NCBI GenBank assembly: GCA_003576915.1 | Contig: QEVF01000015.1 | Location: 1 to 64,000, forward strand | DNA length: 64,000 bases | Direction of reading: 5' to 3' | Source of the DNA: Planctomycetota bacterium | Lineage (GTDB): Bacteria > Planctomycetota > UBA8742 > UBA2392 | Shown here: piece by piece, positions 24,644-32,683 of the stretch | How positions within the stretch are numbered: the first letter of the stretch is position 1 | Layout of the letters: every line of letters starts with the position of its first letter | Translations under genes and position numbers: made by a program | Notes under the pieces: generated by a model | The model's database searches: none | What the model saw: the letters and a program-made list of their open reading frames with translations, nothing else | What the model was told of the DNA's origin: nothing

Positions 24644-25894
24644 ATGGCAACGCTAGCCGTTGGCATCGATGTTGGTACGTCCTCGGTCAAGGCCGTGGCG
24701 GTCAAGGCCTCAGGATCGGGCTACGCGCTCAAAAGCGTCGGCACGGCTGAAATCCGCCGGGCGGAATACAACCCGGAGGAGTCGCCCCAGGCTCTGGCCG
24801 AGGCCCCGCTGCGTGCCCTTGAACGCATCACGCAGGACGGCGCCTTTGCGCGCAAGCCTTGCGCTTTTGCAGTGTCCGGCCCCCGCGTGGCGCCGCGTCT
24901 GTTCAAGTTTCCCAGCATTCCCAAGTCCGAGGTCGAACAGGCCGTGCGCTTTGAGGCCGAGCAGATCATTCCCTTCGACCTCGCCCAGGCCGCTCTGGAT
25001 TACGTCCTCTTTGACGAAGTGATGGAAGAAGGCAAGGCCCAGATGGAGGGCCTGGTCGTCGCCGTCCACAAGGAAGAAGTGGACAAGCGCTACGTGCTGC
25101 TCAAGAGCGCCGGCTTTGACCCCGTGGTGCTGGACATCGACACGCTCGCGTTGGCCAACGCTTACATCGAGACTGAGGGCGTGGGCGAGCGCGAAACCGT
25201 CGCCCTGATCAACATTGGCGCGCGTTTCACCAATCTCGCCATCACCCATGGTCCGCGCCGCGTTTTCGTGCGCGATATTGCCACCGGCGGCGACATGCTG
25301 TCGCGCGCGGTAAGCGAGATTTACGGCCTCGACCTGCCCATGGCCGAGAAGCGCAAGAAGGAAGCCATGTACACGCCGCTGGAAGACCTCGGCGGCGGCG
25401 GCGAAGAGGCCTTCGAGGCGCCTTCGGGCGGTACGGAGTCCGGCAACGAAGAGTATGTGCTGCTCGACGGTGACGAGACCTCCATGGGCCTCACCGCCGG
25501 CGGCAGCAACGAAACGCTGACCGGTGAAGAGGACTTCGAGGCATCCGGGCAGACGCAAAACGCCATGGGTGCAGCTCAGAAGGTCACGGCCAACCGCGCC
25601 GTGCTGGCCGACGCCCTGGGAGACCTGGTCAGCGAAATCCAGGACACCTTCAAGTACTACATCAACCGCCGCATCATTCCCCGCGTGGACAAGGTCAAGC
25701 TCTGCGGCGGCACCTCGAAGTTCCCGGATATCGACGAGTTCTTCTCAAGCCAGCTTGGCGTGCCGGCGGCCCTGTGGAATCCCTTCGCGCGGCTGGATGT
25801 CTCGGCCGTGACCAAGCGCTTCCCGGCGAACTTTCTGGACGAGATGGGTCCGTCGATGGCCGTTGCGCTTGGCCTTGCCATGCGCTCGCTGTAA
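24644..25894 (+). CDS. pilM: Type IV pilus inner-membrane platform protein PilM
   Basis: An actin-like cytoplasmic ATP-binding protein (416 aa) that docks to the PilN N-terminus under the inner membrane. It shows AVGIDVGTSSVKAVAV (phosphate 1 loop), the PilM-typical FKFPSIPKSEVEQAVRFEAEQIIPFDLAQAALDY, TVALINIGARFTNLAI (phosphate 2) and VDKVKLCGGTSKFPDIDEF. A Gly/Glu/Ser-rich insert at about residues 248-310 (GGGGEEAFEAPSGG...) is absent from ordinary PilM and is probably a flexible loop. The GTTC...GACGGGAAAGG leader supplies the ribosome site. First gene of pilMNOPQ. Confidence 0.95.
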   Translation: MATLAVGIDVGTSSVKAVAVKASGSGYALKSVGTAEIRRAEYNPEESPQALAEAPLRALERITQDGAFARKPCAFAVSGPRVAPRLFKFPSIPKSEVEQAVRFEAEQIIPFDLAQAALDYVLFDEVMEEGKAQMEGLVVAVHKEEVDKRYVLLKSAGFDPVVLDIDTLALANAYIETEGVGERETVALINIGARFTNLAITHGPRRVFVRDIATGGDMLSRAVSEIYGLDLPMAEKRKKEAMYTPLEDLGGGGEEAFEAPSGGTESGNEEYVLLDGDETSMGLTAGGSNETLTGEEDFEASGQTQNAMGAAQKVTANRAVLADALGDLVSEIQDTFKYYINRRIIPRVDKVKLCGGTSKFPDIDEFFSSQLGVPAALWNPFARLDVSAVTKRFPANFLDEMGPSMAVALGLAMRSL

Positions 25895-25924
25895 GGGCTT
25901 TGCACCAATTCGCGGAGAGCTTCA

Positions 25925-26611
25925 ATGTTTGAACTCAACCTGATCAAGGATAAGGCGAAGGCAAGGCAGCGCCGGCGCGTTATCTTCTTGACCATCACAA
26001 GTATCTGCTTTCTGGCCGCGCTATGCTCAATGTTCGTCTTGAGTCTCTATTGGTCGGAGTTCCAGGCCACCAAGACGCTCATCGCGGGCAACGATCGCAC
26101 CCAGGCCAGCGTCAACCAGCTCAAGGGCGAGAATGATGTCAACGAGCCCCTGATCAAGAAGCGCCGCAACGAGCTGATCAAGGCCTGGGAAGAGGATGTG
26201 AACTTCTTCGCGAAGCGTCCCTACTACACGCCGGTGCTGAACATCATCGCCAAGGAACGGCCCGACGCGCAGTTCTGGTACTCGCGCATCGAGATCAACC
26301 CCATCACGGCAGCGGCCAACGCGCCCGTGAGCGCGGGTCCGGCGACGCCCAAGGTGCTTGCTCCCCGGCGCCTGACCGCGCAGGGCATCATCAACATCAA
26401 GGAAAGCGACGTTCAGACTGAAAAGCAGCTCGACCGCCTCGTGGCCAAGATGAATACCATCGACGCGTTCGTGAATCTGGTGGGCGTGGCCCGGCCGACG
26501 CTGGACCGTGCTTCGGAAAGCGGCCAGAGTCAGGGAGGCGGCGACTCCGGGCGCTGGAATGAGTTCGAGATTTCCGGCACGGCGGGCGGCGCCGCGGGTT
26601 TGGCTCCCTGA
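25925..26611 (+). CDS. pilN: Type IV pilus assembly protein PilN
   Basis: A 228-residue inner-membrane protein. The N-terminus MFELNLIKDKAKARQRRR matches the PilN motif (usually IN-LLP/LI) that inserts into PilM, followed by one transmembrane helix (VIFLTITSICFLAALCSMFVLSLYW) and a periplasmic coiled-coil plus ferredoxin-like domain (LTAQGIINIKESDVQTEKQLDRLVAKMN). GGAGAG lies just before the ATG. Thirty bases separate it from pilM. It pairs with PilO to form the periplasmic alignment complex. Confidence 0.88.
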   Translation: MFELNLIKDKAKARQRRRVIFLTITSICFLAALCSMFVLSLYWSEFQATKTLIAGNDRTQASVNQLKGENDVNEPLIKKRRNELIKAWEEDVNFFAKRPYYTPVLNIIAKERPDAQFWYSRIEINPITAAANAPVSAGPATPKVLAPRRLTAQGIINIKESDVQTEKQLDRLVAKMNTIDAFVNLVGVARPTLDRASESGQSQGGGDSGRWNEFEISGTAGGAAGLAP

Positions 26612-26668
26612 GTGCGGCATCGGATTTTCGGCGCAAGCGGATGATGTAGGGGCGAGTACGGAGAAGCC

Positions 26669-27286
26669 ATGGCAGACCAGGCGAAGTCTTCGGGAGATTG
26701 GACGGCGGGGCTCATCGCGATTTTCGCGACCTTGCTGCTCGGCGGCGCGGCTCCCATTGCGCTGTTCTTCCTGCTTTACAAGCCGCAGACCATCAAGCGC
26801 GAGGAACAGGTCACGCGCGAAAAGAACCTGAAGAGCGAGCTGGACATACAGCTCGCGCGGCAGGCCAATCTGGCGGGCCTTCAGAAAGAGGGCGAGGAAG
26901 TGGCGTCAAAACTCGGGGAACTCGAGAAGCAGTTCGCCGACAAGACCATCCAGGAGGCCGTGAAGAAGATCGGGGCCATGCTGGAGGCGAACAAGCTGGA
27001 GATGACACCCGAGGCAAAACTGCGCCGCGATACATCAGCCATCCGCATGTCGGACACCAAGGATGACTTCCCCGGCGGCCTGCGCGCATTGCAGATCAGC
27101 GTCACCTGCTACGGGCGTTGGAAGGACCTTGCCACTTTCATCGCCTCGGTCGAAAGCATGAAGGAGTTCACGGTGGTGTTTGGGGACCTTCGCGGCGAGG
27201 GCGACAAGAACGCCGGCGACAAACACACCTACAATTTTGACCTCTGGATCATGATGCGCCGTGACCTGGACAAGATCGGGCGTTAG
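26669..27286 (+). CDS. pilO: Type IV pilus assembly protein PilO
   Basis: A 205-residue bitopic inner-membrane protein: a short cytoplasmic N-terminus, one membrane helix (GLIAIFATLLLGGAAPIALFFLLY), a coiled-coil (EEQVTREKNLKSELDIQLARQANLAGLQKEGEEVASKLGELEKQF) and a C-terminal alpha/beta domain with LQISVTCYGRWKDLATFIASVESMKEF, typical of PilO. It heterodimerises with PilN. GGAG precedes the ATG. The order between pilN and the pilP-like gene supports the call. Confidence 0.88.
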   Translation: MADQAKSSGDWTAGLIAIFATLLLGGAAPIALFFLLYKPQTIKREEQVTREKNLKSELDIQLARQANLAGLQKEGEEVASKLGELEKQFADKTIQEAVKKIGAMLEANKLEMTPEAKLRRDTSAIRMSDTKDDFPGGLRALQISVTCYGRWKDLATFIASVESMKEFTVVFGDLRGEGDKNAGDKHTYNFDLWIMMRRDLDKIGR

Positions 27287-27312
27287 CGCACCTGAGCCGC
27301 TTGGGGGATGCG

Positions 27313-27966
27313 ATGGACAAGCAAAAGAAACAGCTGATTATCCTGGTGGTGCTGATTGCGGTCGCGGCGGTCGTCGGCATTTTCATGCTCAATCGCGGCT
27401 CGGAAGCGCCGCCGCCTCCTCCTCCGGTGGCAGACCCCGCGGCCCAGCAGCCGCCCGCCGGTGCGGCACCCGCTGCAGGGGCGCCCGCCGCTGGTGGAGC
27501 CCCGGGAGCGGCTCCCGCGCCGCTGGAAGACCTCAAGAAGCCCGACCTCACCATCCCTGACCACCGGGAGGTTTCAGTCGATCCGGAGGCCAAGGATCCG
27601 CTGCGCGTGCTGAACCCGGACGTGGCCTTCAAGCAGACGGCCAAAGAGATTCAGGAGCTGCGCGAGAACTGGCATGTGAAGGGTATTTCCATCGCCGGCA
27701 AGGAAGAAGTCATCACGACCATCACCAACAGCGATGGGACCAAGGGCGAGCAGAGGGAAATTCGGGAAGTTTGGGCCTGCTTCTTTGACGACAACCCTCG
27801 CTATTACCGCGAAGGGGACCGGTTGGAGGGTACTTACTTCAAGGTGCGCCGCATCGTGCACAATTTCCGGGAAGCCTTTGTGGAAGTGGAAGGCGACACG
27901 GGGGCTATCGTCAAGCTGCCCATGATTCTGAACGACAGGTACGGGCAGATTAACAAGAAGAGATAG
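27313..27966 (+). CDS. pilP: PilP-like pilus assembly protein
   Basis: A 217-residue protein with one N-terminal membrane helix (QLIILVVLIAVAAVVGIFML), a long Pro/Ala/Gly linker (residues about 31-78) and a small C-terminal beta domain (IRELRENW...EGTYFKVRRIVHNFREAFVEVEGDTGAIVKLPM). PilP is normally a lipoprotein of about 170 aa linking PilNO to PilQ; here a membrane helix replaces the lipid anchor. The call rests mainly on position between pilO and pilQ and on layout. ATG 27313 is preceded by GGGGG; the TTG at 27301 overlaps that site. Confidence 0.72.
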   Translation: MDKQKKQLIILVVLIAVAAVVGIFMLNRGSEAPPPPPPVADPAAQQPPAGAAPAAGAPAAGGAPGAAPAPLEDLKKPDLTIPDHREVSVDPEAKDPLRVLNPDVAFKQTAKEIQELRENWHVKGISIAGKEEVITTITNSDGTKGEQREIREVWACFFDDNPRYYREGDRLEGTYFKVRRIVHNFREAFVEVEGDTGAIVKLPMILNDRYGQINKKR

Positions 27967-28017
27967 CCGGCTGACTTCGCGGTCAGGACCGAGGCGTAAA
28001 ACGAAACGGAGAGTTCC

Positions 28018-30135
28018 ATGTACGGAATGAGTGGGGGAAGCCAGTGGTACCGGCTTGTGGCCATCTTGATGGTGCTGGCGTCATTCTCGACGGCTCTGAC
28101 CGCGCAGGATGGGGGCAGCGGCGAAGTCGAGGACGGCACCAAGACCCGGGAAGTGCTCAACCCCGAGGAAGAGATCACGGTGGACTTCGTCAAGAAGGAC
28201 ATCCATGTGGTCATGCACTACATTGGTCTGCGTTCAGGCCTGAACATCACCGTTGAGGGTGACATCACCAAAGAGCTCACGGTGATCTACCGCAACGTCA
28301 AGCCCAAGGACGCCATCCGTTCGATCTGCGAGTCCAACGAGTTGACTTACGTCGAGAACGGCATGTTCGTTTACGTGAAGAAGCGCGTGAACACGGCCGC
28401 GACGCAGGCCAACGTCACAAGGGCCAAGAACGCCGACCCCAACGACCCCGTCGAGCGCTACAACGTGATTTTCGAGGCGCAGGACCTGGTGGGCGCTCTG
28501 ATGGAGGTGGCTCGCGTCACCAAGACGCCGGTCTTCATTCCCGCGGTCAATCGCGACCAGTGGGACGAATACCGGGGCAGCCCCGAAGATCTGAACAAGA
28601 TGATCGACATGATCCAGAGCCGCAAGATCAGCATGTACATGCAGTCTGCGGAGCCCAAGGACATTCTCGAGCGTCTGGCCCAGCTTGGTGACCTGCTCAT
28701 CGACAAGGACATCAGCAAGGGTTACGTGTTCAAGTATCGTGAGGTGAAGACCAAGAAGCCCGAAGGCGCCGGACCGGCGGCCGCTGAACCCGACGAAGAG
28801 CTGGTCAGTCGCAACTGGCTGCTGATGGGCGCCAAGCTGGCCGAAGTGTCGCAGCAGGTGCGCAACCTGCTGACCACGGCGGGCCGCATCGCTTACGACA
28901 ACGAAAACTCCGTCATTCTGGTGACGGACGTGAAGTCCCGCATGGAACGTGAAATCATCCCCTTCCTGGATGAACTCAAGTCCCGTTACGACCAGCGCCT
29001 GCGCGAGCAGCCCCTGGACGACCCCATGCAGGTCAAGAGCTACACAACCCTGCGTGACGTGACCGACAACGAGTTCAAGCTCGGCCTGAACTCGATTCTG
29101 TCGGCTGACGGCAAGGTCGTGACCAACGCGGACCGGAACACCGTGGTGGTCTACGATCGTCGCTCCAAGTTCAAGGACATCGACCTCTTCTTCTCAGCCA
29201 TCGATACCGAGCCCGAGCAGGTGCTGCTCACGGCCAAGCTGGTTGAGGTCACGCTGGACAATTACATCGGCTACGGCCTCCAGATCTTCACGGAGCATGG
29301 CGCCCAGAACCTCGACAACGGGCGCTTTACCGGTTCGAGCCGCGGCACGTCAGCCCAGACCGTCGGCAACATGTTTGGCGCGCCCACGGGATTTGGTCCC
29401 TTCCTGGGCACCTTTGCCAGCGACCGCGTATCTGTAACGCTGCAGGCCCTGGCCAACGACGGGAAGGTGAAGACACTGATCCAGCCCACGGCCATGGTCA
29501 GCAACAAGAAGCAGGCCAAGATTACGGTGGGCCAGGAAGTGCCTTACCTCGAGACCCAGGCGGCGACCGGCGGTGTGGCGCAGGTGAGCATCTCGTTCAA
29601 GGAAATCGCGATGATTCTGGACGTCACGCCCACCATTCTCGCCGACGGCCTCATGCGCCTGCAGATCAAGTTCACCATCAAGGAACAGATCGGCAACATC
29701 AGCATCCAGCAGAACGACACGCCGGTCCTCTCCAACCGTGAGTCGGATTCCAATGTCTTCATCCGTGATGGCGAAACCCTTGTGATCGGCGGCCTGATTC
29801 GCGAGCGTGAACGCGACCAGGAAAACGGTATCCCCTTCCTCAAGGACATTCCGCTGCTGGGCTACCTGTTCAAGACCCGCAACATCCGCACCGAGAAGAC
29901 CGACCTGCTGTTCTTCCTGCGCCCCACCATCGTTTCGCAGAAGAACGGCCAGCCGGTCAAGCTCGGTTACGCCCTGGAGCGCGAGGTGCGCCCCATGGTG
30001 TGGGATGACGACGACGCCAAGCAGCTCGCGCTCGTGCCTGCCGAAACCACCAAGCCGGGGACCGTTGCCAAGGGCTCCCATTTCGATGCCGGCAAGCGTC
30101 CCAAGTCCGCCAAGGACGTCAACCCCAGCGAGTAA
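28018..30135 (+). CDS. pilQ: Type IV pilus secretin PilQ
   Basis: The outer-membrane channel for the pilus (705 aa). It begins with a signal peptide ending LTAQDG, followed by an STN/secretin N0-type domain (VDFVKKDIHVVMHYIGLRSGLNITVEGDITKELTVIYRNVKPKDAIRSIC), N-domains, and the secretin core with VLLTAKLVEVTLDNYIGYGLQIF, KVKTLIQPTAMVSNKKQAKITVGQEVPYLE and the C-terminal FIRDGETLVIGGLIRERERDQENGIPFLKDIPLLGYLFKTR. No AMIN domain is visible at the N-terminus. GGAGAG precedes the ATG. The last gene of pilMNOPQ, with a hairpin 25 bases after the stop. Confidence 0.95.
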   Translation: MYGMSGGSQWYRLVAILMVLASFSTALTAQDGGSGEVEDGTKTREVLNPEEEITVDFVKKDIHVVMHYIGLRSGLNITVEGDITKELTVIYRNVKPKDAIRSICESNELTYVENGMFVYVKKRVNTAATQANVTRAKNADPNDPVERYNVIFEAQDLVGALMEVARVTKTPVFIPAVNRDQWDEYRGSPEDLNKMIDMIQSRKISMYMQSAEPKDILERLAQLGDLLIDKDISKGYVFKYREVKTKKPEGAGPAAAEPDEELVSRNWLLMGAKLAEVSQQVRNLLTTAGRIAYDNENSVILVTDVKSRMEREIIPFLDELKSRYDQRLREQPLDDPMQVKSYTTLRDVTDNEFKLGLNSILSADGKVVTNADRNTVVVYDRRSKFKDIDLFFSAIDTEPEQVLLTAKLVEVTLDNYIGYGLQIFTEHGAQNLDNGRFTGSSRGTSAQTVGNMFGAPTGFGPFLGTFASDRVSVTLQALANDGKVKTLIQPTAMVSNKKQAKITVGQEVPYLETQAATGGVAQVSISFKEIAMILDVTPTILADGLMRLQIKFTIKEQIGNISIQQNDTPVLSNRESDSNVFIRDGETLVIGGLIRERERDQENGIPFLKDIPLLGYLFKTRNIRTEKTDLLFFLRPTIVSQKNGQPVKLGYALEREVRPMVWDDDDAKQLALVPAETTKPGTVAKGSHFDAGKRPKSAKDVNPSE

Positions 30136-30160
30136 GCAATCGCGGAAGCCAAACGCACCC

Positions 30161-30184
30161 AGGGGCGACCTACAGGTCGCCCCT
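30161..30184 (+). terminator. Hairpin terminator after pilQ
   Basis: AGGGGCGACCT - AC - AGGTCGCCCCT is a perfect eleven-pair inverted repeat, 25 bases after the pilQ stop. No T-run follows, so it may be a weak terminator or an mRNA end stabiliser. It overlaps the leader of the next gene. Confidence 0.55.
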
Positions 30185-30204
30185 GCCATTACGGAGCCGC
30201 CCCG

Positions 30205-31098
30205 ATGGCTACAGACGTGAGCGCGAGTTTCGACCGCCTTGTAACGCGCTACAGCCCCATGATTGACCGTTCACTCAGGCGCCTTGCCTGGCCGCGCGCC
30301 GATGCGCCCAAGCGTCTGCTGCAGGCCATGAGCTACAGTCTGTGGGCGGGAGGCAAGCGCCTTCGCCCCATGCTGGTGCTTGCGGGCTGTGAAGCCGTCG
30401 GCGGCAGGCTCTCCGCCGCGCTGCCCGTGGCGTGCGCCTTTGAAATGATTCACACCTACAGCCTCATTCACGACGACCTGCCCGCCATGGACGACGACGA
30501 CTTGCGGCGCGGCAAGCCCACCTGCCACAAAGCCTTTGACGAGGCGACGGCCATTCTCGCGGGCGACGCCATGCTGACCTACGCATTTCAGGTCGTGAGC
30601 GAGCAGGTCCGCAATCCGCGCGTGTGCGTTGAGGTGATGCGGCAGATTGCACGGGGCGCGGGTGTCAGCGGGATGGTGGGGGGCCAGCAAGCCGACCTCG
30701 AGGGAGAGGGCCAATCCCTTGATCTGGAGCGGCTGGTCTACATCCACAGCCGCAAGACGGGGGCGCTGATCGCCGCGGCGGTGGTCTGCGGTGCTCTGGT
30801 GGGGGGCGCTTCGAAGGCGGCTGTGGCGCGCCTGCGTTCCTTCGGCCGGGACATCGGCCTGGCGTTTCAGGTGGTGGACGACATCCTGGACGTTACGGCC
30901 ACGGCCGAACAGCTGGGTAAATCGCCCGGCAAGGACCAGGCGGCCCACAAGCAGACTTACCCGGCACTCATGGGCCTCGACATGGCCAAAGTGCACGCAC
31001 AGCAACTCATTGACAAAGCCTGCAGGCGCATTGCGAATCTGCCCCGTCCACAGGCCCTTACCACGATCTCGCAGTACTTTGTGGCGCGGACACATTAA
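30205..31098 (+). CDS. Polyprenyl (farnesyl/geranylgeranyl) diphosphate synthase
   Basis: A 297-residue all-helical prenyltransferase of the IspA family that extends isopentenyl diphosphate to C15-C20 prenyl chains. It has GGKRLRPMLVL, the first Asp-rich motif DDLPAMDDDD (Asp90, Asp91, Asp96), GDAMLTYAF, GQQADLEGEG and the second Asp-rich motif VVDDILD (about residues 225-229), then GKDQAAHKQTYPALMG. Chain length cannot be fixed; IspA is the most likely. The ATG has GGAG upstream. dxs, which feeds the same MEP pathway, lies 1.6 kb downstream on the same strand. Confidence 0.93.
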   Translation: MATDVSASFDRLVTRYSPMIDRSLRRLAWPRADAPKRLLQAMSYSLWAGGKRLRPMLVLAGCEAVGGRLSAALPVACAFEMIHTYSLIHDDLPAMDDDDLRRGKPTCHKAFDEATAILAGDAMLTYAFQVVSEQVRNPRVCVEVMRQIARGAGVSGMVGGQQADLEGEGQSLDLERLVYIHSRKTGALIAAAVVCGALVGGASKAAVARLRSFGRDIGLAFQVVDDILDVTATAEQLGKSPGKDQAAHKQTYPALMGLDMAKVHAQQLIDKACRRIANLPRPQALTTISQYFVARTH

Positions 31099-31107
31099 AC
31101 TGCCGGC

Positions 31108-32505
31108 GTGCACGCAGAGCTCGCCTACCTCTTCCGCCACGTCCTGTTGCGCGAGGCCGCGTATCAGCTTCATCTTCCTTCGGAGCGGGCGAGGTTGCAT
31201 GGCCTGGCCTTCACCCTTCTCGAGGACTGGGCCGGCGGCCGCGCGCCCGCACCCCCGCCGCTGGAAGGCGCCGAGCCCTGCCTGCGGCACGCCACAGACC
31301 CCTTTGCCCGGGACCTGGCTGAGCATCTGAGGTTGGCCATGGGGGAGGCCGATCGCGCATCCGCCGCCGCCACGGCCGAGGTCCGGCGTCTCTACCTGCG
31401 GCGTGCCGCCGAACACGCCCAGCGTGAGAACCGGCTCGATGCCATTGCACGATGGACCGAATACGCCCATTGCGTCGATGGCGTCGAGCGGGCTCTGGCA
31501 CTCCAGCGCGCCGGAGAGTGCGCGCTGCGCGTGGGCGAGCCGGCCGCCGAAGGGCTTCTGCGCGAGGCCGTGGACGCGCTTCAAACATGCGGCCGCGAGC
31601 GCGAGCGCGGCTTGGCCCTGGCAAGGCTGGGTACCTGCCTGCGTTCGAAGGGCAGGGTGGATGAGGCCGAGAAGGCCTTGAATCGGGCCCTTGAGATTGT
31701 CCGCGCGCGGGGTCAGCTCCGCGACGAGGGCCTGGTGCTCGAGGCGCTGGGTGTTCTCATGACCCAGTCCGGGCGTGCCGCGCTTGCCGGTGATTGCTAT
31801 CGCCGCGCGCTGGAAATCTACCGCGAAGTGGGGGACAGGCGCAGCGAGGCCACGGTGCTTGGCAATATCGGCATTGAACACCGGCACCGGGGCGAAGACG
31901 ACGCGTGCGAGGCGCGCTACCTCGAGGCGCTCGCCATTCTCACAGCACTGGGCGACCGCCACAACGAAGCCACTCTGTTGAACAATCTCGCCGGGCTCTA
32001 CTGGATCACGGATCGCAATGAGCAGGCCGAGAAGACCTCACGGCGGGCCCTGGAGCTTCAACGGGCCATTGGCAACAGACGTGGTGAAGGCATCACTCTG
32101 GCGAACATGTCGGACCTGCTCCGAGATGAGGGAAGGCTGGCCGATGCCAAGGAGATGTGCCTTCAGGCCCTGGCCATTCATCGGGAGACCGGCAGCCGTC
32201 GCTTTGAGGGCATCGCCCTGGACAATCTGGCGCGACTGCACCAGGCCGCCGGTGACTTCGAGGCTGCCCGCCATGCCTTTGAAGAATCGCTGGCCATCTT
32301 GCGTGAAGTGCGCGACAGGAGAAGTGAGGGCACCACGCTGTGCGCCTATGCTGTTTTGCTGCTGGAGGTGGAAGATGCCGGCGCCCGCAGGGCCTGGGGC
32401 GAAGGCGCAGCGATCCTGCGTGACTTGGGTGACGCCCGCCTTGAGGGGTCGTTGAGGGAGATGAGGGCTGCCTGCGCGCAAAAGGGTGTTGCGCCCCTGG
32501 AATGA
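31108..32505 (+). CDS. TPR-repeat protein (ATPase-associated type)
   Basis: A 465-residue protein built of about eight tetratricopeptide-like repeats of about 40 residues, with recurring GDRRSEATVLGNIG / GNRRGEGITLANMS / GSRRFEGIALDNLA units. The first 35 residues (AYLFRHVLLREAAYQLHLPSERARLHGLAFTLLED) match the segment that joins an AAA/NACHT-type ATPase to its TPR tail in adenylate-cyclase/ATPase regulators, but no ATPase domain precedes it, so it looks like a detached C-terminal part. The GTG start is nine bases after the prenyl synthase stop; the two are probably cotranscribed. Probable protein-protein interaction role. Confidence 0.75.
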   Translation: MHAELAYLFRHVLLREAAYQLHLPSERARLHGLAFTLLEDWAGGRAPAPPPLEGAEPCLRHATDPFARDLAEHLRLAMGEADRASAAATAEVRRLYLRRAAEHAQRENRLDAIARWTEYAHCVDGVERALALQRAGECALRVGEPAAEGLLREAVDALQTCGRERERGLALARLGTCLRSKGRVDEAEKALNRALEIVRARGQLRDEGLVLEALGVLMTQSGRAALAGDCYRRALEIYREVGDRRSEATVLGNIGIEHRHRGEDDACEARYLEALAILTALGDRHNEATLLNNLAGLYWITDRNEQAEKTSRRALELQRAIGNRRGEGITLANMSDLLRDEGRLADAKEMCLQALAIHRETGSRRFEGIALDNLARLHQAAGDFEAARHAFEESLAILREVRDRRSEGTTLCAYAVLLLEVEDAGARRAWGEGAAILRDLGDARLEGSLREMRAACAQKGVAPLE

Positions 32506-32575
32506 ACGGAGCCAGGCTAGGAAGCACTAACTCACAGTCCGACAAGGTGATACGGCCGCGTTGCCTTTGGGGTCT

Positions 32576-32673
32576 GGAAAGGTAGCATTCGATGTTTCCC
32601 TTGGGGGGAGCAGCCTTTCCACGGGTTTCTGACGGTGGGGGCAGGATCGGAATGGGCAAAGGTGGCCGATCCT
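32576..32673 (+). other. Leader with stem-loops upstream of dxs
   Basis: In the 178-bp gap before dxs, GGAAAGG (32576-32582) faces CCTTTCC (32614-32620), and AGGATCGG (32643-32650) pairs perfectly with CCGATCCT (32666-32673), ending one base before the dxs ribosome site CGGAG. No TPP-riboswitch signature was found. The second stem could influence translation start; no clear promoter is visible. Confidence 0.35.
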
Positions 32674-32683
32674 CGGAGCACCT

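Noticed and set aside
32506..32683. Thiamine (TPP) riboswitch before dxs
   Set aside because: dxs uses thiamine diphosphate, but the CTGAGA and ACCTGA-type signatures are missing.
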